Below, piece after piece: positions 16,371 through 24,270 of a stretch of 64,000 bases of DNA (the first letter of the stretch is position 1; each line of letters opens with the position of its first letter). Both the position numbers and the translations under genes were made by a program. The notes below the pieces were generated by a model, which searched no databases, had not been told where the DNA came from, and saw only the letters and a list, made by a program, of their open reading frames with translations. The stretch covers positions 158,247-222,246 of the forward strand of contig JAESII010000005.1 in NCBI GenBank assembly GCA_016756725.1. Reading direction: 5' to 3'. Origin of the DNA: Synergistaceae bacterium. GTDB lineage: Bacteria > Synergistota > Synergistia > Synergistales > Aminithiophilaceae.

Positions 16371-16442
16371 TCAGGCGCCGACCGAACCAGGCAGGCTCCC
16401 CATGACGCCGTAATAAAAAAATCGACCGCTGTCGCCTTGCAT
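16371..16442 (-). CDS. Leader peptide with Phe-Phe-Tyr-Tyr control codons
   Basis: A 23-residue minus-strand reading frame begins MQGDSGRFFYYGVMG and ends GSVGA. It has an excellent ribosome site (AAGGAGGACTCCCC before ATG 16442). Four consecutive control codons, TTT TTT TAT TAC, lie at 16410-16421, and a terminator hairpin follows the stop. This is the architecture of ribosome-mediated attenuation as in pheA and related leaders: scarcity of charged tRNA-Phe or tRNA-Tyr would stall the ribosome and free the antiterminator. The regulated genes are a sodium symporter and an Ldh2-type dehydrogenase, not aromatic biosynthesis genes, which is unusual. The peptide is not long enough for routine gene calling. 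Confidence 0.65.
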   Translation of the reverse strand: MQGDSGRFFYYGVMGSLPGSVGA

Positions 16443-16490
16443 GGGGAGTCCTCCTTCCCGCTTCGGTCCTTTTGATGCAGCTTGCAAAGA

Positions 16491-16520
16491 ACCTTACTCT
16501 TCCGGGAGACTTTCTGTCAA
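16491..16520 (-). promoter_or_regulatory. Promoter of the FFYY leader operon
   Basis: On the minus strand TTGACA (16515-16520), an 18-base spacer and TAAGGT (16491-16496) precede the leader peptide by about 50 bases. The -35 is a perfect consensus match and the -10 is weak. Confidence 0.6.
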
Positions 16521-16559
16521 GTTGGGGTTGTTCCGTAAAGGGCGGTTCTTTCTTGACAG
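16514..16559. promoter_or_regulatory. Divergent -35 inverted repeat between symporter and amidohydrolase units
   Basis: CTGTCAAG (16514-16521) and CTTGACAG (16552-16559) are exact inverted copies 30 bases apart. Each contains a TTGACA -35 facing outward, one towards the leader peptide and one towards the M20 gene. The plus-strand -10 (GACGAT, 17 bases on) is poor. A shared activator or repressor could bind between them. Confidence 0.45.
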
Positions 16560-16649
16560 CTCCGCAAGAGTGGACGACGATGAGGTCCGTTGACGATCCC
16601 CGCGAGGAAATGAAGTAAGGATCGGTACCCGAAGGAGGTTCACCCAGGC

Positions 16650-17885
16650 ATGATCGACAGGTCACGCATCGAAAGGGACATACGGACCCTGACCCAGTGG
16701 ACGGCCACACCGGGCGAGGGGACGACGCGGCTCGCCTTCTCCGCCGAGGAGAAGGGGGCCCGGGCCTACCTGGCCGCCGAGATGGAGGCCCTGGGCCTTG
16801 TCGTCGCCACTGATGGGGCGGGCAACCTCTCGGGCCGGCTTGAAGGGACGGAAAGAGGGGCTCCGGCCGTTCTTTTCGGCTCCCACATCGACTCGGTCCG
16901 CAACGGCGGCGACTATGACGGCCCCGCCGGGATCGTCGCCGCCCTGGAGACGGTCCGCTCCTTCGTCGAAGAGGGACGTCGTTTCCGGCACCCCCTGGAA
17001 ATCGTCGTCCTCACCGAAGAGGAAGGCGGTCGATGGGGGGCCGGTCTCCAGGGGAGCCGGGCCATGGTCCGGGGCCTCTCCGACGAAGAGCTCGCTCTCG
17101 TCGACGGTGAGGGCCTCTCCAAGGCCGAAGTCTTTCGCTCCTTCGGCCTCGATCCGGCCCGGATCGGCGAGGCCCTGCGGAAGCCCGGAACGGTCAGGGC
17201 CTTTCTGGAACTTCACATCGAGCAGGGGCCTCTGCTCGAGGCGGAGGGGGTAGCGGTGGGCCTGGTGACGGCCATCGTCGGCATCCGCGAGTTCGTCGTC
17301 ACCCTCCGGGGCCGGGCCGATCACGCCGGCACGACGCCTCTTGCCCTGAGGCAGGATGCCCTGCGCGGTGCGGCGCGGATGGTCGAGGCCGTCCATGACG
17401 CGGCCTGCTCCCGGGGCGAGACGGCCGTGGCCACCGTGGGATCCCTCACTGTCCGTCCCGGGGCCTACAACGTCGTCCCTGCGGAAGTGACCTTCACCGT
17501 CGACATGCGCGATGCCTCGACGGCCGTCCTCGATGAGGTCGAGGCGGCCGTCAGGGCGTCTCTCGCAAGGGTCTGTGACGACCTGTCGCTTCAGGGAGAA
17601 TGGAAGGAGCTGATGCGCGTCGCTCCCGTGGCCGCCGATGAGACCGTCGTCGGTGCCCTCAGGGAGGCCGCAGGGAAGCTGGGTCTTCCCACTCTCTCCA
17701 TGACGAGCGGCGCCGGCCATGACGCCATGATCATGGCCGGTCTGGCGCCGATGGGGATGGTCTTTGCCCCCAGCCGCGGCGGCAAGAGCCACAGTCCCGA
17801 AGAGTTCACCGCCGTCGACGATCTGGTCTCGGCTGTCGCCGTCTACGCCGAGGCGGTGGCCCTCCTTGCCCAGGAGGTCTCCTGA
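16650..17885 (+). CDS. M20-family amidohydrolase (N-carbamoyl-L-amino-acid hydrolase / allantoate amidohydrolase type)
   Basis: This 411-residue zinc or manganese amidohydrolase shows the metal ligands of the AmaB/HyuC/AllC group in order: GSHIDSVRNGGDYDGPAG (His and Asp, about residues 76-93), TEEEGGRWGAG (Glu pair, about 122-132), LELHIEQGPLLE (His, about 187-198), and SGAGHDAM (His, about 350-357). A dimerisation lid domain sits between about 210 and 325. It hydrolyses N-carbamoyl or N-acyl amino acids or allantoate; the exact substrate is not decided by the sequence. The ATG follows GAAGGAGG. It is divergent from the FFYY-leader operon, and a shared role in amino-acid derivative use is inferred. 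Confidence 0.88.
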   Translation: MIDRSRIERDIRTLTQWTATPGEGTTRLAFSAEEKGARAYLAAEMEALGLVVATDGAGNLSGRLEGTERGAPAVLFGSHIDSVRNGGDYDGPAGIVAALETVRSFVEEGRRFRHPLEIVVLTEEEGGRWGAGLQGSRAMVRGLSDEELALVDGEGLSKAEVFRSFGLDPARIGEALRKPGTVRAFLELHIEQGPLLEAEGVAVGLVTAIVGIREFVVTLRGRADHAGTTPLALRQDALRGAARMVEAVHDAACSRGETAVATVGSLTVRPGAYNVVPAEVTFTVDMRDASTAVLDEVEAAVRASLARVCDDLSLQGEWKELMRVAPVAADETVVGALREAAGKLGLPTLSMTSGAGHDAMIMAGLAPMGMVFAPSRGGKSHSPEEFTAVDDLVSAVAVYAEAVALLAQEVS

Positions 17886-17919
17886 ACGAAAAAAGGATAC
17901 GGCTTTAGCCTCTGCCGGT

Positions 17920-17948
17920 TGACAGAAAGCCGCAGTAGCGGTTAGGAT
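17920..17948 (+). promoter_or_regulatory. Promoter of the leu operon
   Basis: TTGACA (17920-17925), a 17-base spacer and TAGGAT (17943-17948) lie about 50 bases upstream of the leader peptide. Confidence 0.75.
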
Positions 17949-18000
17949 ACGTCACAATTTCCGTATTGGATTCACAGTGAAGCGAAAGGGGGAGGAACGG

Positions 18001-18072
18001 GTGAATAGAGAGAACCGCGCCTCCTTTGTGCTGCGACTTACCGACCTCGGGCCCTCTCCCGAGGTTGCCTGA
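18001..18072 (+). CDS. leuL: leu operon leader peptide
   Basis: A 23-codon reading frame starts at GTG 18001 after a GGGGGAGGAACGG ribosome site. It begins MNRENRASFVLRLTDLGPSP and ends at TGA 18070-18072. Three Leu codons (CTG, CTT, CTC) within six codons, next to two Val codons, serve as candidate control codons. A hairpin (CCTCGGG/CCCGAGG) overlaps its 3' end, and a terminator follows before leuC. This is the layout of the classical leucine leader, though with three separated Leu codons rather than four in a row. It belongs to the 366-base gap before leuC. Confidence 0.65.
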   Translation: MNRENRASFVLRLTDLGPSPEVA

Positions 18073-18107
18073 AGGCGTGCGGTGACGCGCCTTTACGCGT
18101 CCAAGGG

Positions 18108-18138
18108 CCGGGCTCCCGTCGTGGAGTCCGGTTTTTTT
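18108..18138 (+). terminator. Attenuator terminator of the leu operon
   Basis: The stem CCGGGCTCC (18108-18116) pairs with GGAGTCCGG (18123-18131, one G-U) and is followed by seven T. The upstream AGGGCC can instead pair with GGCCCT inside the leader peptide gene, overlapping the first bases of the stem, which would act as an antiterminator. Confidence 0.85.
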
Positions 18139-18251
18139 ATTTCTCGCGGTGAGAGTTGAGGAGGTGGAGGAGCCCAGCCCGAGGAGAGATTCAGCCTTGT
18201 CGAGACAAGGATCAGAAAAACGAGGAGACCAGAAAACGAGGTGACTTGCTC

Positions 18252-19550
18252 ATGAGAAAGAGAACGCTCGCAGAGGCCCTGATCGCGTCCCACAGCCAGG
18301 ATGCCGTCGACGTCGGGGCCATCTGCTCGGTGAAGGTCGATTTCGCCTTCGCCAACGACATCACGGCCGCTCCGGCCATCAACGCCTTCCGTGAGATGGG
18401 AGCCGACAAGGTCTTCGACAGGAACCGCTGCGCCATCCTGCCCGATCACTTCACGCCCAACAAGGACATTGCCGCCGCCGAGCAGGCCAAGGTGGCCCGT
18501 CTTTTCGCCCGCGAGCAGGAGATGCTCTATTGGGAGGTCGGGCGCGTCGGCGTCGAACATGCCTTTTTACCCGAAAAGGGCTATATCCTCCCCGGCGAGC
18601 TCGTCTTCGGCGCCGACAGCCACACCTGCACCGGCGGTGCACTGGGGGCCTTCTCGACGGGCGTGGGGTCGACGGACCTCGCCGCCGTCTGGGCCCTGGG
18701 CGAGTCGTGGCTCCTCGTTCCCCCTACGGTGCGGGTCCTCTTTTCCGGCCGCCGGAGCCCCTGGATCACCGGCAAGGATCTCGTTCTGGCCCTGCTGGGC
18801 CGTCTGGGCACCCAGGGAGCCCGTTACAAGGCCTTCCAGTTCGAGGGGGAGGCCCTGGCCGACCTGCCCATGGACGACCGTTTCACCATCTCCAACATGG
18901 CCGTCGAGGGCGGGGCCAAGGCCGGTCTCTTCGTCCCCGACGAGGCGACTCTTGCCTACGCGAAGGCCCGGGCGACGCGCCCCTTCAACCCCCTCTATCC
19001 CGACAACGGGGCCTCTTACGACAAGACCGTCGAGATCGACGTCGCCTCCCTGGAGCCTCAGGTGGCCTTCCCCCATTCGCCGGCCAATGTCAGACCTGTC
19101 AGCGCCGCGTCTGATGTTGCCGTCGATCAGGTTTTCATCGGTTCCTGCACCAACGGCAGGCTGAGGGACATGGCCCTGGCCGCCAGGATCCTCGAAGGGC
19201 GTCAGGTCAAGGATGGCGTCCGCTGCATCGTCATTCCCGCCTCCTACGAAGTCTGGACGGAGTCGCTCAAGCGGGGCTATCTGACCACCTTCGCCGAGGC
19301 GGGAGCCGTCGTGTCGGCCCCCACCTGCGGCCCCTGCCTGGGCGGACACATGGGCATCCTGGCCGAGGGCGAGCGCTGCCTGGCCACGAGCAACCGCAAC
19401 TTCGTGGGGCGCATGGGCCATCCCGGGAGCGAACTCTACCTGGCCGGTCCTCTCGTGGCCGCTGCGACGGCCGTGACCGGCGTCATCACCGACCCGAGAG
19501 AGATCCTGAGCGAATCGGAGCTGAAGGAGGTCGAAGACGATGCGTTTTGA
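18252..19550 (+). CDS. leuC: 3-isopropylmalate dehydratase large subunit
   Basis: This 432-residue aconitase-family subunit isomerises 2- and 3-isopropylmalate in leucine synthesis, together with LeuD. The 4Fe-4S ligands are visible at GADSHTCTGGALGAFSTG (about residues 118-135) and at VFIGSCTNGR and TCGPCLGGHMG (the later CxxC). It is the shorter, archaeal-type LeuC2 class, which also includes homoaconitase; the leucine-codon leader upstream favours LeuC. ATG 18252 is preceded by CGAGGTGACTTGCTC; an in-frame upstream extension to 18156 overlaps the leader and is rejected. The start of leuD overlaps its last codons. Confidence 0.92.
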   Translation: MRKRTLAEALIASHSQDAVDVGAICSVKVDFAFANDITAAPAINAFREMGADKVFDRNRCAILPDHFTPNKDIAAAEQAKVARLFAREQEMLYWEVGRVGVEHAFLPEKGYILPGELVFGADSHTCTGGALGAFSTGVGSTDLAAVWALGESWLLVPPTVRVLFSGRRSPWITGKDLVLALLGRLGTQGARYKAFQFEGEALADLPMDDRFTISNMAVEGGAKAGLFVPDEATLAYAKARATRPFNPLYPDNGASYDKTVEIDVASLEPQVAFPHSPANVRPVSAASDVAVDQVFIGSCTNGRLRDMALAARILEGRQVKDGVRCIVIPASYEVWTESLKRGYLTTFAEAGAVVSAPTCGPCLGGHMGILAEGERCLATSNRNFVGRMGHPGSELYLAGPLVAAATAVTGVITDPREILSESELKEVEDDAF

Positions 19551-20058
19551 GGGTAAGGCCTGGCGCTTCGGCGACGATGTGGACACGGACGTCATCATCC
19601 CGGCCCGCTATCTCGTCACCGGCGACGCCGCCGAACTGGGCCGGCACTGCATGGAGGACGCCGATCCCGATTTCGTGAAGAAGATCGCTCCCGGCGACAT
19701 CATCGTCGGCGGCGAGAACTTCGGCTGCGGTTCAAGCCGCGAGCACGCCCCTCTGGCCATCAAGGGTTCCGGCATCGCCTGTGTCATCGCCGCCTCTTTC
19801 GCCCGGATCTTCTTCCGGAACGCCATCAACGTGGGGCTCCCCATCGTCGCCTCGCCCGAGGCGGCTGCTTCCATCGAGGCCGGTGACGTCATCGCCGTCG
19901 ACCCCGAGGCGGGAACGGTGACGAACCGGACCAAGGGGCTTACCTTTCCCGTCGCTCCCTTTCCCCCCTACCTGCAGGAGCTCGTCGCCACGGGCGGGCT
20001 CGTCCCCTTCGTGAAGAGCCGCCTGGAACAGGAGAAAGGAAAGGAGTGCCAGCGATGA
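19540..20058 (+). CDS. leuD: 3-isopropylmalate dehydratase small subunit
   Basis: This 172-residue swivel domain partner of LeuC shows DDVDTDVIIPARYL at the N-terminus and the family loop GENFGCGSSREHAP (about residues 58-71). It is the short form of the subunit. Start ATG 19540 overlaps the end of leuC by 11 bases and its stop overlaps leuB as ATGA, so the three genes are translationally coupled. Confidence 0.93.
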   Translation: MRFEGKAWRFGDDVDTDVIIPARYLVTGDAAELGRHCMEDADPDFVKKIAPGDIIVGGENFGCGSSREHAPLAIKGSGIACVIAASFARIFFRNAINVGLPIVASPEAAASIEAGDVIAVDPEAGTVTNRTKGLTFPVAPFPPYLQELVATGGLVPFVKSRLEQEKGKECQR

Positions 20059-21173
20059 GCCGTTCCTACCGCATTGCCCAGATGGCCGGTGACGGCATCG
20101 GTCCTGAAGTCGTCGCCGAGGCCCGCAAGGTCGTCGAGGCCGTCGCCGCGAAGAAGGGTTTTAACCTCTCCTGGGGCGACTATCCCTTCGGCGCCGAGCA
20201 CTATCTGAAGACGGGCGAGGTCCTGCCCGAATCGGTTCTCTCCGAGCTCACGTCCTGCCAGGCCCTTCTGCTGGGAGCCATCGGCGATCCCCGCGTCAAG
20301 CCGGGCATCCTGGAGCGGGGCATCCTGCTCAAGCTCCGCTTCTTCTTCGACATGTACGTCAACCTCCGTCCCGCCAAGGCCTTTCCCCGCGTTCCTCTTC
20401 CCGTCCCTCTGACCGAGGGGAAGGCCATGGACCTCCTTGTCGTCCGCGAGAACACCGAGGATTTCTACATCGGCCTCGGCGGCGACGGCGACGCTCCCAT
20501 CGACCTCCGTCTCGAGCGGGGCCTCTACACGATGGAAGGCGAGATGAAGGTGCGCTTCTCGACGGCCCAGAGGTCGGCCTTCCAGGTTGGCCTGGCCACG
20601 GAAGGCGCCGTCAGACGCATCACCGCCGACGCCTGCCAGAGGGCCGAGGCGCGGGGTGAAAAGCGCATCACCCTGGCGACGAAGGCCAACGCCATGCCCC
20701 AGCTCTACGGCTTCTGGGAGGAGATCGCCCGGGACGAGACGGCGCAGCGGGGTCTCGCCTTCGAGACGGTCAATGTCGACGCCCTCTGCTACCATCTGGT
20801 GCGGACGCCCTGGAAGTGGAACGTCGTCCTCTGTCCCAACATGTTCGGCGATATCGTCAGCGACCTTCTCGCCGCCCTGAGCGGCGGTCTCGGCGTCGCC
20901 GCAGGCGCCAACATCGGCGATAGCCTGGGAATGTTCGAACCCGTCCACGGGTCGGCACCGGACATTGCCGGCCAGAATCGAGCCAACCCCGTGGCGGCCA
21001 TCCTCTCGGCGGCTCTCATGCTCGACTGTCTCGGCGAGGCCGAGGCGGCACGGGCCGTCGAGAAGGCCGTAGGGACCTTCCTTGAGACGGCAGGGCCTGA
21101 CGAGCTTCCCGAGGAAATGGGCGGACGAGGGACGACGACGGCCATCGGTGATGCCGTGGCCTCCCGCGTCTAG
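20055..21173 (+). CDS. leuB: 3-isopropylmalate dehydrogenase
   Basis: This 372-residue NAD-dependent decarboxylating dehydrogenase has AGDGIGPEVV near the N-terminus, the substrate loop LRFFFDMYVNLRPAK (about residues 96-110), VVRENTEDFY, and the metal site CPNMFGDIVSDLLAALSGGLG followed by FEPVHGSAPDIAG. These fit LeuB within the isocitrate/isopropylmalate dehydrogenase family; homoisocitrate or tartrate dehydrogenase would be the alternatives. It starts at ATG 20055 inside the leuD stop. No leuA is present in this operon. Confidence 0.88.
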   Translation: MSRSYRIAQMAGDGIGPEVVAEARKVVEAVAAKKGFNLSWGDYPFGAEHYLKTGEVLPESVLSELTSCQALLLGAIGDPRVKPGILERGILLKLRFFFDMYVNLRPAKAFPRVPLPVPLTEGKAMDLLVVRENTEDFYIGLGGDGDAPIDLRLERGLYTMEGEMKVRFSTAQRSAFQVGLATEGAVRRITADACQRAEARGEKRITLATKANAMPQLYGFWEEIARDETAQRGLAFETVNVDALCYHLVRTPWKWNVVLCPNMFGDIVSDLLAALSGGLGVAAGANIGDSLGMFEPVHGSAPDIAGQNRANPVAAILSAALMLDCLGEAEAARAVEKAVGTFLETAGPDELPEEMGGRGTTTAIGDAVASRV

Positions 21174-21187
21174 GTGGGGCCCCTTTT

Positions 21188-21217
21188 TTGTCAGCTTTCC
21201 TCGTCCTGTGCCATAAT
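21188..21217 (+). promoter_or_regulatory. Candidate promoter of the HMA-domain gene
   Basis: TTGTCA (21188-21193), an 18-base spacer and CATAAT (21212-21217) lie 37 bases before the start. Confidence 0.5.
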
Positions 21218-21253
21218 GACCAGACCATGATCTCTGTGGAAGGAGTGGTGTCT

Positions 21254-21451
21254 TTGAGCCATTACGTCATCAGCGTTCCCGACATGTCCTGTCACCATTG
21301 CGTCGCACGGATCACGAAAGTCCTTGAGGAAAAGGAAGTGGCTGCCTTCAAGGTCCTCCTCGAGTCGAAGACGGTCGAGGTGGAGACGGACGACGTCGCG
21401 GGACTTCTGGCGGCCCTCGACGACGCCGGTTATCCCGGGACGGTCCAGTAG
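21254..21451 (+). CDS. Heavy-metal-associated domain protein (CopZ-like)
   Basis: This 65-residue protein is a single HMA ferredoxin-like domain with the metal site MSCHHC (residues 11-16), the arrangement used to carry Cu(I) or Zn(II). TTG 21254 is chosen because AAGGAG lies eight bases upstream and the resulting length is that of free-standing chaperones; GTG codons at 21245 or 21248 are alternatives. It stands alone between leuB and the ZIP transporter, with its own promoter and terminator. No copper ATPase is in the window, so its partner is unknown. Confidence 0.82.
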   Translation: MSHYVISVPDMSCHHCVARITKVLEEKEVAAFKVLLESKTVEVETDDVAGLLAALDDAGYPGTVQ

Positions 21452-21504
21452 GGACCGGCCGGACCCTTTCTGCCTGGCTGATGCCAGGGCAGGCGACGCT
21501 GCAG

Positions 21505-21537
21505 AAAGAGGCCCCCTCGCGAGGGGGCCTCTTTTTT
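21505..21537. terminator. Bidirectional terminator between the HMA and ZIP genes
   Basis: A perfect 15-base-pair palindrome (21505-21519 with 21520-21534) is followed by a run of T to 21537 and flanked by AAA on the other side. The two genes converge on it. Confidence 0.85.
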
Positions 21538-21553
21538 CGGCGAGGCAGGCGGT

Positions 21554-22363
21554 CTAGCCCAGGGCGACGTCGAGGATCATCATCATCGTGAATCCGACCA
21601 TGACGCCCAGCGTGGCCAGGTCGCTGTTGCCCTTCTGCTGCGATTCGGGGATGACCTCCTCGACGACGACGTAGATCATGGCCCCGGCGGCGAAAGCGAG
21701 GGCAAAGGGGAGAATGGGGCGGGAGAGGGTGACCAGGGCCGCGCCGACGACGGCCGAAAGGGGTTCGACGAGGCCAGAAAACTGGCCGTACCAGAAACTC
21801 TTCGCCGGCGAAAGCCCCTCCCGCCTCAGCGGCATGGAGACAGCCATCCCTTCGGGGAAATTCTGAATGCCGATACCGAGGGCCAGGGCCACGGCTCCGG
21901 CCAGAGAGGCTGAGGGGATGCCCGAGGCCACGGCGCCGAAGGCGACGCCGACGGCCATCCCCTCAGGAATGTTGTGGAGAGTGATGGCCATGACGAGTAG
22001 CGTTGACCGGCGCCAGTTCGTGGCAGGTCCCTCCGCTTCGGAGCGGGGGAGGCCGATGTGGACGTGGGGGACGACGAAGTCGAGAAGGCGCAGGGCCGCT
22101 CCACCGGCGAGGAAGCCGACGGCGGCGGGCAGCCAGACGACGAAGCCCAGCTCCTCGGACATGTCGATGGCCGGCGAGAGGAGAGACCAGTAGCTGGCGG
22201 CGATCATGACGCCGGCGGCAAAGCCGAGCATGACGTCGAGCATCTTCTGACTGGGATTGCGTCTCAAAAAGACGAAAGCGGCTCCGAGAGCGGTCATGCC
22301 CCAGGTGAAAAGGGTGCCCAAAAGGGCCTGCATGATCGGGTGAAGCTGAGCGAAATGGTCCAT
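21554..22363 (-). CDS. ZIP family divalent metal transporter
   Basis: This protein of about 269 residues has eight hydrophobic segments and carries the ZIP metal-pathway motifs [14 protein letters not shown] (about residues 130-143) and [13 protein letters not shown] His-containing variable loop precedes them ([13 protein letters not shown]). ZIP proteins import zinc or iron. Start 22363 (MDHFAQLHP) has AAAGGAG at the right distance; the 30-codon upstream extension is rejected. Its location next to a metal chaperone gene is suggestive only. Confidence 0.88.
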   Translation of the reverse strand: MDHFAQLHPIMQALLGTLFTWGMTALGAAFVFLRRNPSQKMLDVMLGFAAGVMIAASYWSLLSPAIDMSEELGFVVWLPAAVGFLAGGAALRLLDFVVPHVHIGLPRSEAEGPATNWRRSTLLVMAITLHNIPEGMAVGVAFGAVASGIPSASLAGAVALALGIGIQNFPEGMAVSMPLRREGLSPAKSFWYGQFSGLVEPLSAVVGAALVTLSRPILPFALAFAAGAMIYVVVEEVIPESQQKGNSDLATLGVMVGFTMMMILDVALG

Positions 22364-22530
22364 GGGCGCGGCTCCTTTCTGTTCTTCTGCCTCTTCCGAC
22401 ACGTAGGCGAGACACTCCAGCAGATTATAAACGTTTTCCCTTGTCGCCGTCATCCCTGTCGTCTACCGCCTTGCTGTGTTATGATTTTAGGATGGAAGAA
22501 TTTATTAATTTGATGCCGAGGAGGTTGAGC

Positions 22531-24255
22531 ATGATCCGTTTTCCAAGACACGAAGGCGGTGACGTTTCCGTTGTCATCTGCGGAGCGGCGGGGCAGGGCA
22601 TCCAGACGGTGGAAGATCTTCTCGTCCAGGTTCTGCGCGTCGAGGGCTATCACGTCTTCGGAAGCCGCGAATACATGTCCCGCGTCCGCGGAGGGAACAA
22701 CTCCACAGAGATCCGCGTCTCCTCCCGACCGGTCCGAGCCCTCGTCGACCGCATCGACCTGTTGATTCCCCTCAACGGAGGAGTCCGGGCCAACATCATC
22801 GAGCGTATCGACGAGGGAACGATCATCATCGGCGATGGCGAGGAGCTGGGCACAGAGTTTGCCGGCTACGAGGATCAGTTTCTCAATGCCCCGGTCCTTG
22901 AGGAGGCCCGTCAGGTCGGTGGCAAGGTCTATGCCAGCGTCATCGCCGCTGGCATTCTGGCCGGCCTTTTCGACGTCTCCACAGGCCCCGTCGAGAGCTA
23001 TTTCGAGAAGCGTTTCGGCGCCAAGGGCGACAAGATCGTCGCCCAGAATAGGGAGGCCCTCGACCGTGGCCTGACCATGGCCCGGAGGCTTCTCGAGAAG
23101 GGTCGTTTCTCCCTGGCCGTCAGGCCCAACCCGCAAGAAAGCCGCATCGCCGTCAACGGCACCGATGCCGTCGGCCTCGGTGCCCTCGCCGGCGGCTGCA
23201 ACCTGGTGACGGCCTATCCCATGTCGCCCGCCTCCGGCGTCCTTTCCTTCATGGCTCAGAAGGCGCGGGACTTCGGCGTCGTCGTCGAGCAGGTCGAAGA
23301 CGAGATCGCGGCCATCAACTGGGCCGTCGGTGGCGCCTACGCAGGGGCCCGTCCTCTGGTGACCACCTCGGGCGGCGGCTTCGCCCTCATGACGGAAGGT
23401 CTCAGTCTGGCCGCCGTCATGGAGGCGCCCGTCGTCGTCCACCTGGCCCAGCGCCCCGGTCCGGCGACGGGCATGGCGACGCGGACCGAGCAGGCGGACC
23501 TGGAGCTCGCTCTCTACGGAGGGCATGGCGAGTTTCCCCGGGTGATCTTTGCCCCGGGCAGTCTCGGCGAGGCCTTCGATCTGACGCGGCGGGCCTTCGA
23601 TCTGGCCTCCCGCTTCCAGTCACCGGCCATCGTCCTCACCGATCAGTATTTCGTCAACTCCTTCTACGACCTCCCTCCCTTCGACGTTGGCAGGGAGCTC
23701 CCCAAGAGCTATCTCGTCGAGGCGGGCCCCGACTACCGCCGCTACGCCGAGAGCCCCGACGGGATCTCTCCCATGGCCGTTCCCGGCCACGGAGAAGGAC
23801 TGGTCGGCGCCGACAGCCACGAACATGACGAGGTGGGCCACGTCTACGAGGACTTCCACCTGCGCAAGAGGATGAACGACAAGCGCCTCCGCAAGGCAGA
23901 GGCCATCTTCGCCGAAACGCTGGCCCCGACCCTGATCGGCCCTGACGATTACCGTGACCTCGTCATCTGTTGGGGATCGACCCGCCACATCGTTGAGGAG
24001 GCCCTGGACGAACTGGACCGTCCCGGACTGGCCATGCTCCATTTCGCCCAGGTCTGGCCCCTCCATGGCGACACGGCGGGACTCCTCGGGAGGGCGGAAA
24101 GGGTCGTTGCCGTCGAAGGCAATGCCACTGCCCAGTTGGCCCGCCTCATCCGCCGTGAGACGGGCATCGAGATCAAGGAGAAACTCCTCAACTATTCGGG
24201 ACTGCAGTTTTCCGTCGAAAAGGTCCGAGAGGGCCTGCGGGATCTCTTGAGTTAG
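22531..24255 (+). CDS. korA: 2-oxoacid:ferredoxin oxidoreductase, fused gamma-alpha subunit
   Basis: This 574-residue subunit has a gamma domain (about residues 10-185; GAAGQGIQTVEDLL and YMSRVRGGNNS) fused to the alpha domain (about 200-574; TAYPMSPASGVLSFMA, the TPP-proximal loop, and QVEDEIAAINWAVGGAYAG). With the beta subunit downstream it forms a CoA-dependent enzyme that decarboxylates 2-oxo acids, reducing ferredoxin. The sequence does not decide between 2-oxoglutarate, branched-chain and aryl 2-oxo acids. ATG 22531 is chosen for GAGGAGG six bases upstream; ATG 22492 is in frame but lacks a site. In an amino-acid fermenter this is a central energy-yielding step. Confidence 0.9.
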   Translation: MIRFPRHEGGDVSVVICGAAGQGIQTVEDLLVQVLRVEGYHVFGSREYMSRVRGGNNSTEIRVSSRPVRALVDRIDLLIPLNGGVRANIIERIDEGTIIIGDGEELGTEFAGYEDQFLNAPVLEEARQVGGKVYASVIAAGILAGLFDVSTGPVESYFEKRFGAKGDKIVAQNREALDRGLTMARRLLEKGRFSLAVRPNPQESRIAVNGTDAVGLGALAGGCNLVTAYPMSPASGVLSFMAQKARDFGVVVEQVEDEIAAINWAVGGAYAGARPLVTTSGGGFALMTEGLSLAAVMEAPVVVHLAQRPGPATGMATRTEQADLELALYGGHGEFPRVIFAPGSLGEAFDLTRRAFDLASRFQSPAIVLTDQYFVNSFYDLPPFDVGRELPKSYLVEAGPDYRRYAESPDGISPMAVPGHGEGLVGADSHEHDEVGHVYEDFHLRKRMNDKRLRKAEAIFAETLAPTLIGPDDYRDLVICWGSTRHIVEEALDELDRPGLAMLHFAQVWPLHGDTAGLLGRAERVVAVEGNATAQLARLIRRETGIEIKEKLLNYSGLQFSVEKVREGLRDLLS

Positions 24256-24270
24256 GAGGGAGGAACGACC

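Noticed and set aside
14951-16405. 484-codon plus-strand frame opposite the symporter
   Set aside because: Composition is Gly/Asp/Glu-rich shadow sequence; the opposite strand has a recognisable SSS transporter.
18001-18138. T-box riboswitch in the leuC leader
   Set aside because: There is an AACCGCG string but no AGGGUGG-type T-box sequence or specifier stem; a leader peptide with Leu codons explains the terminator better.
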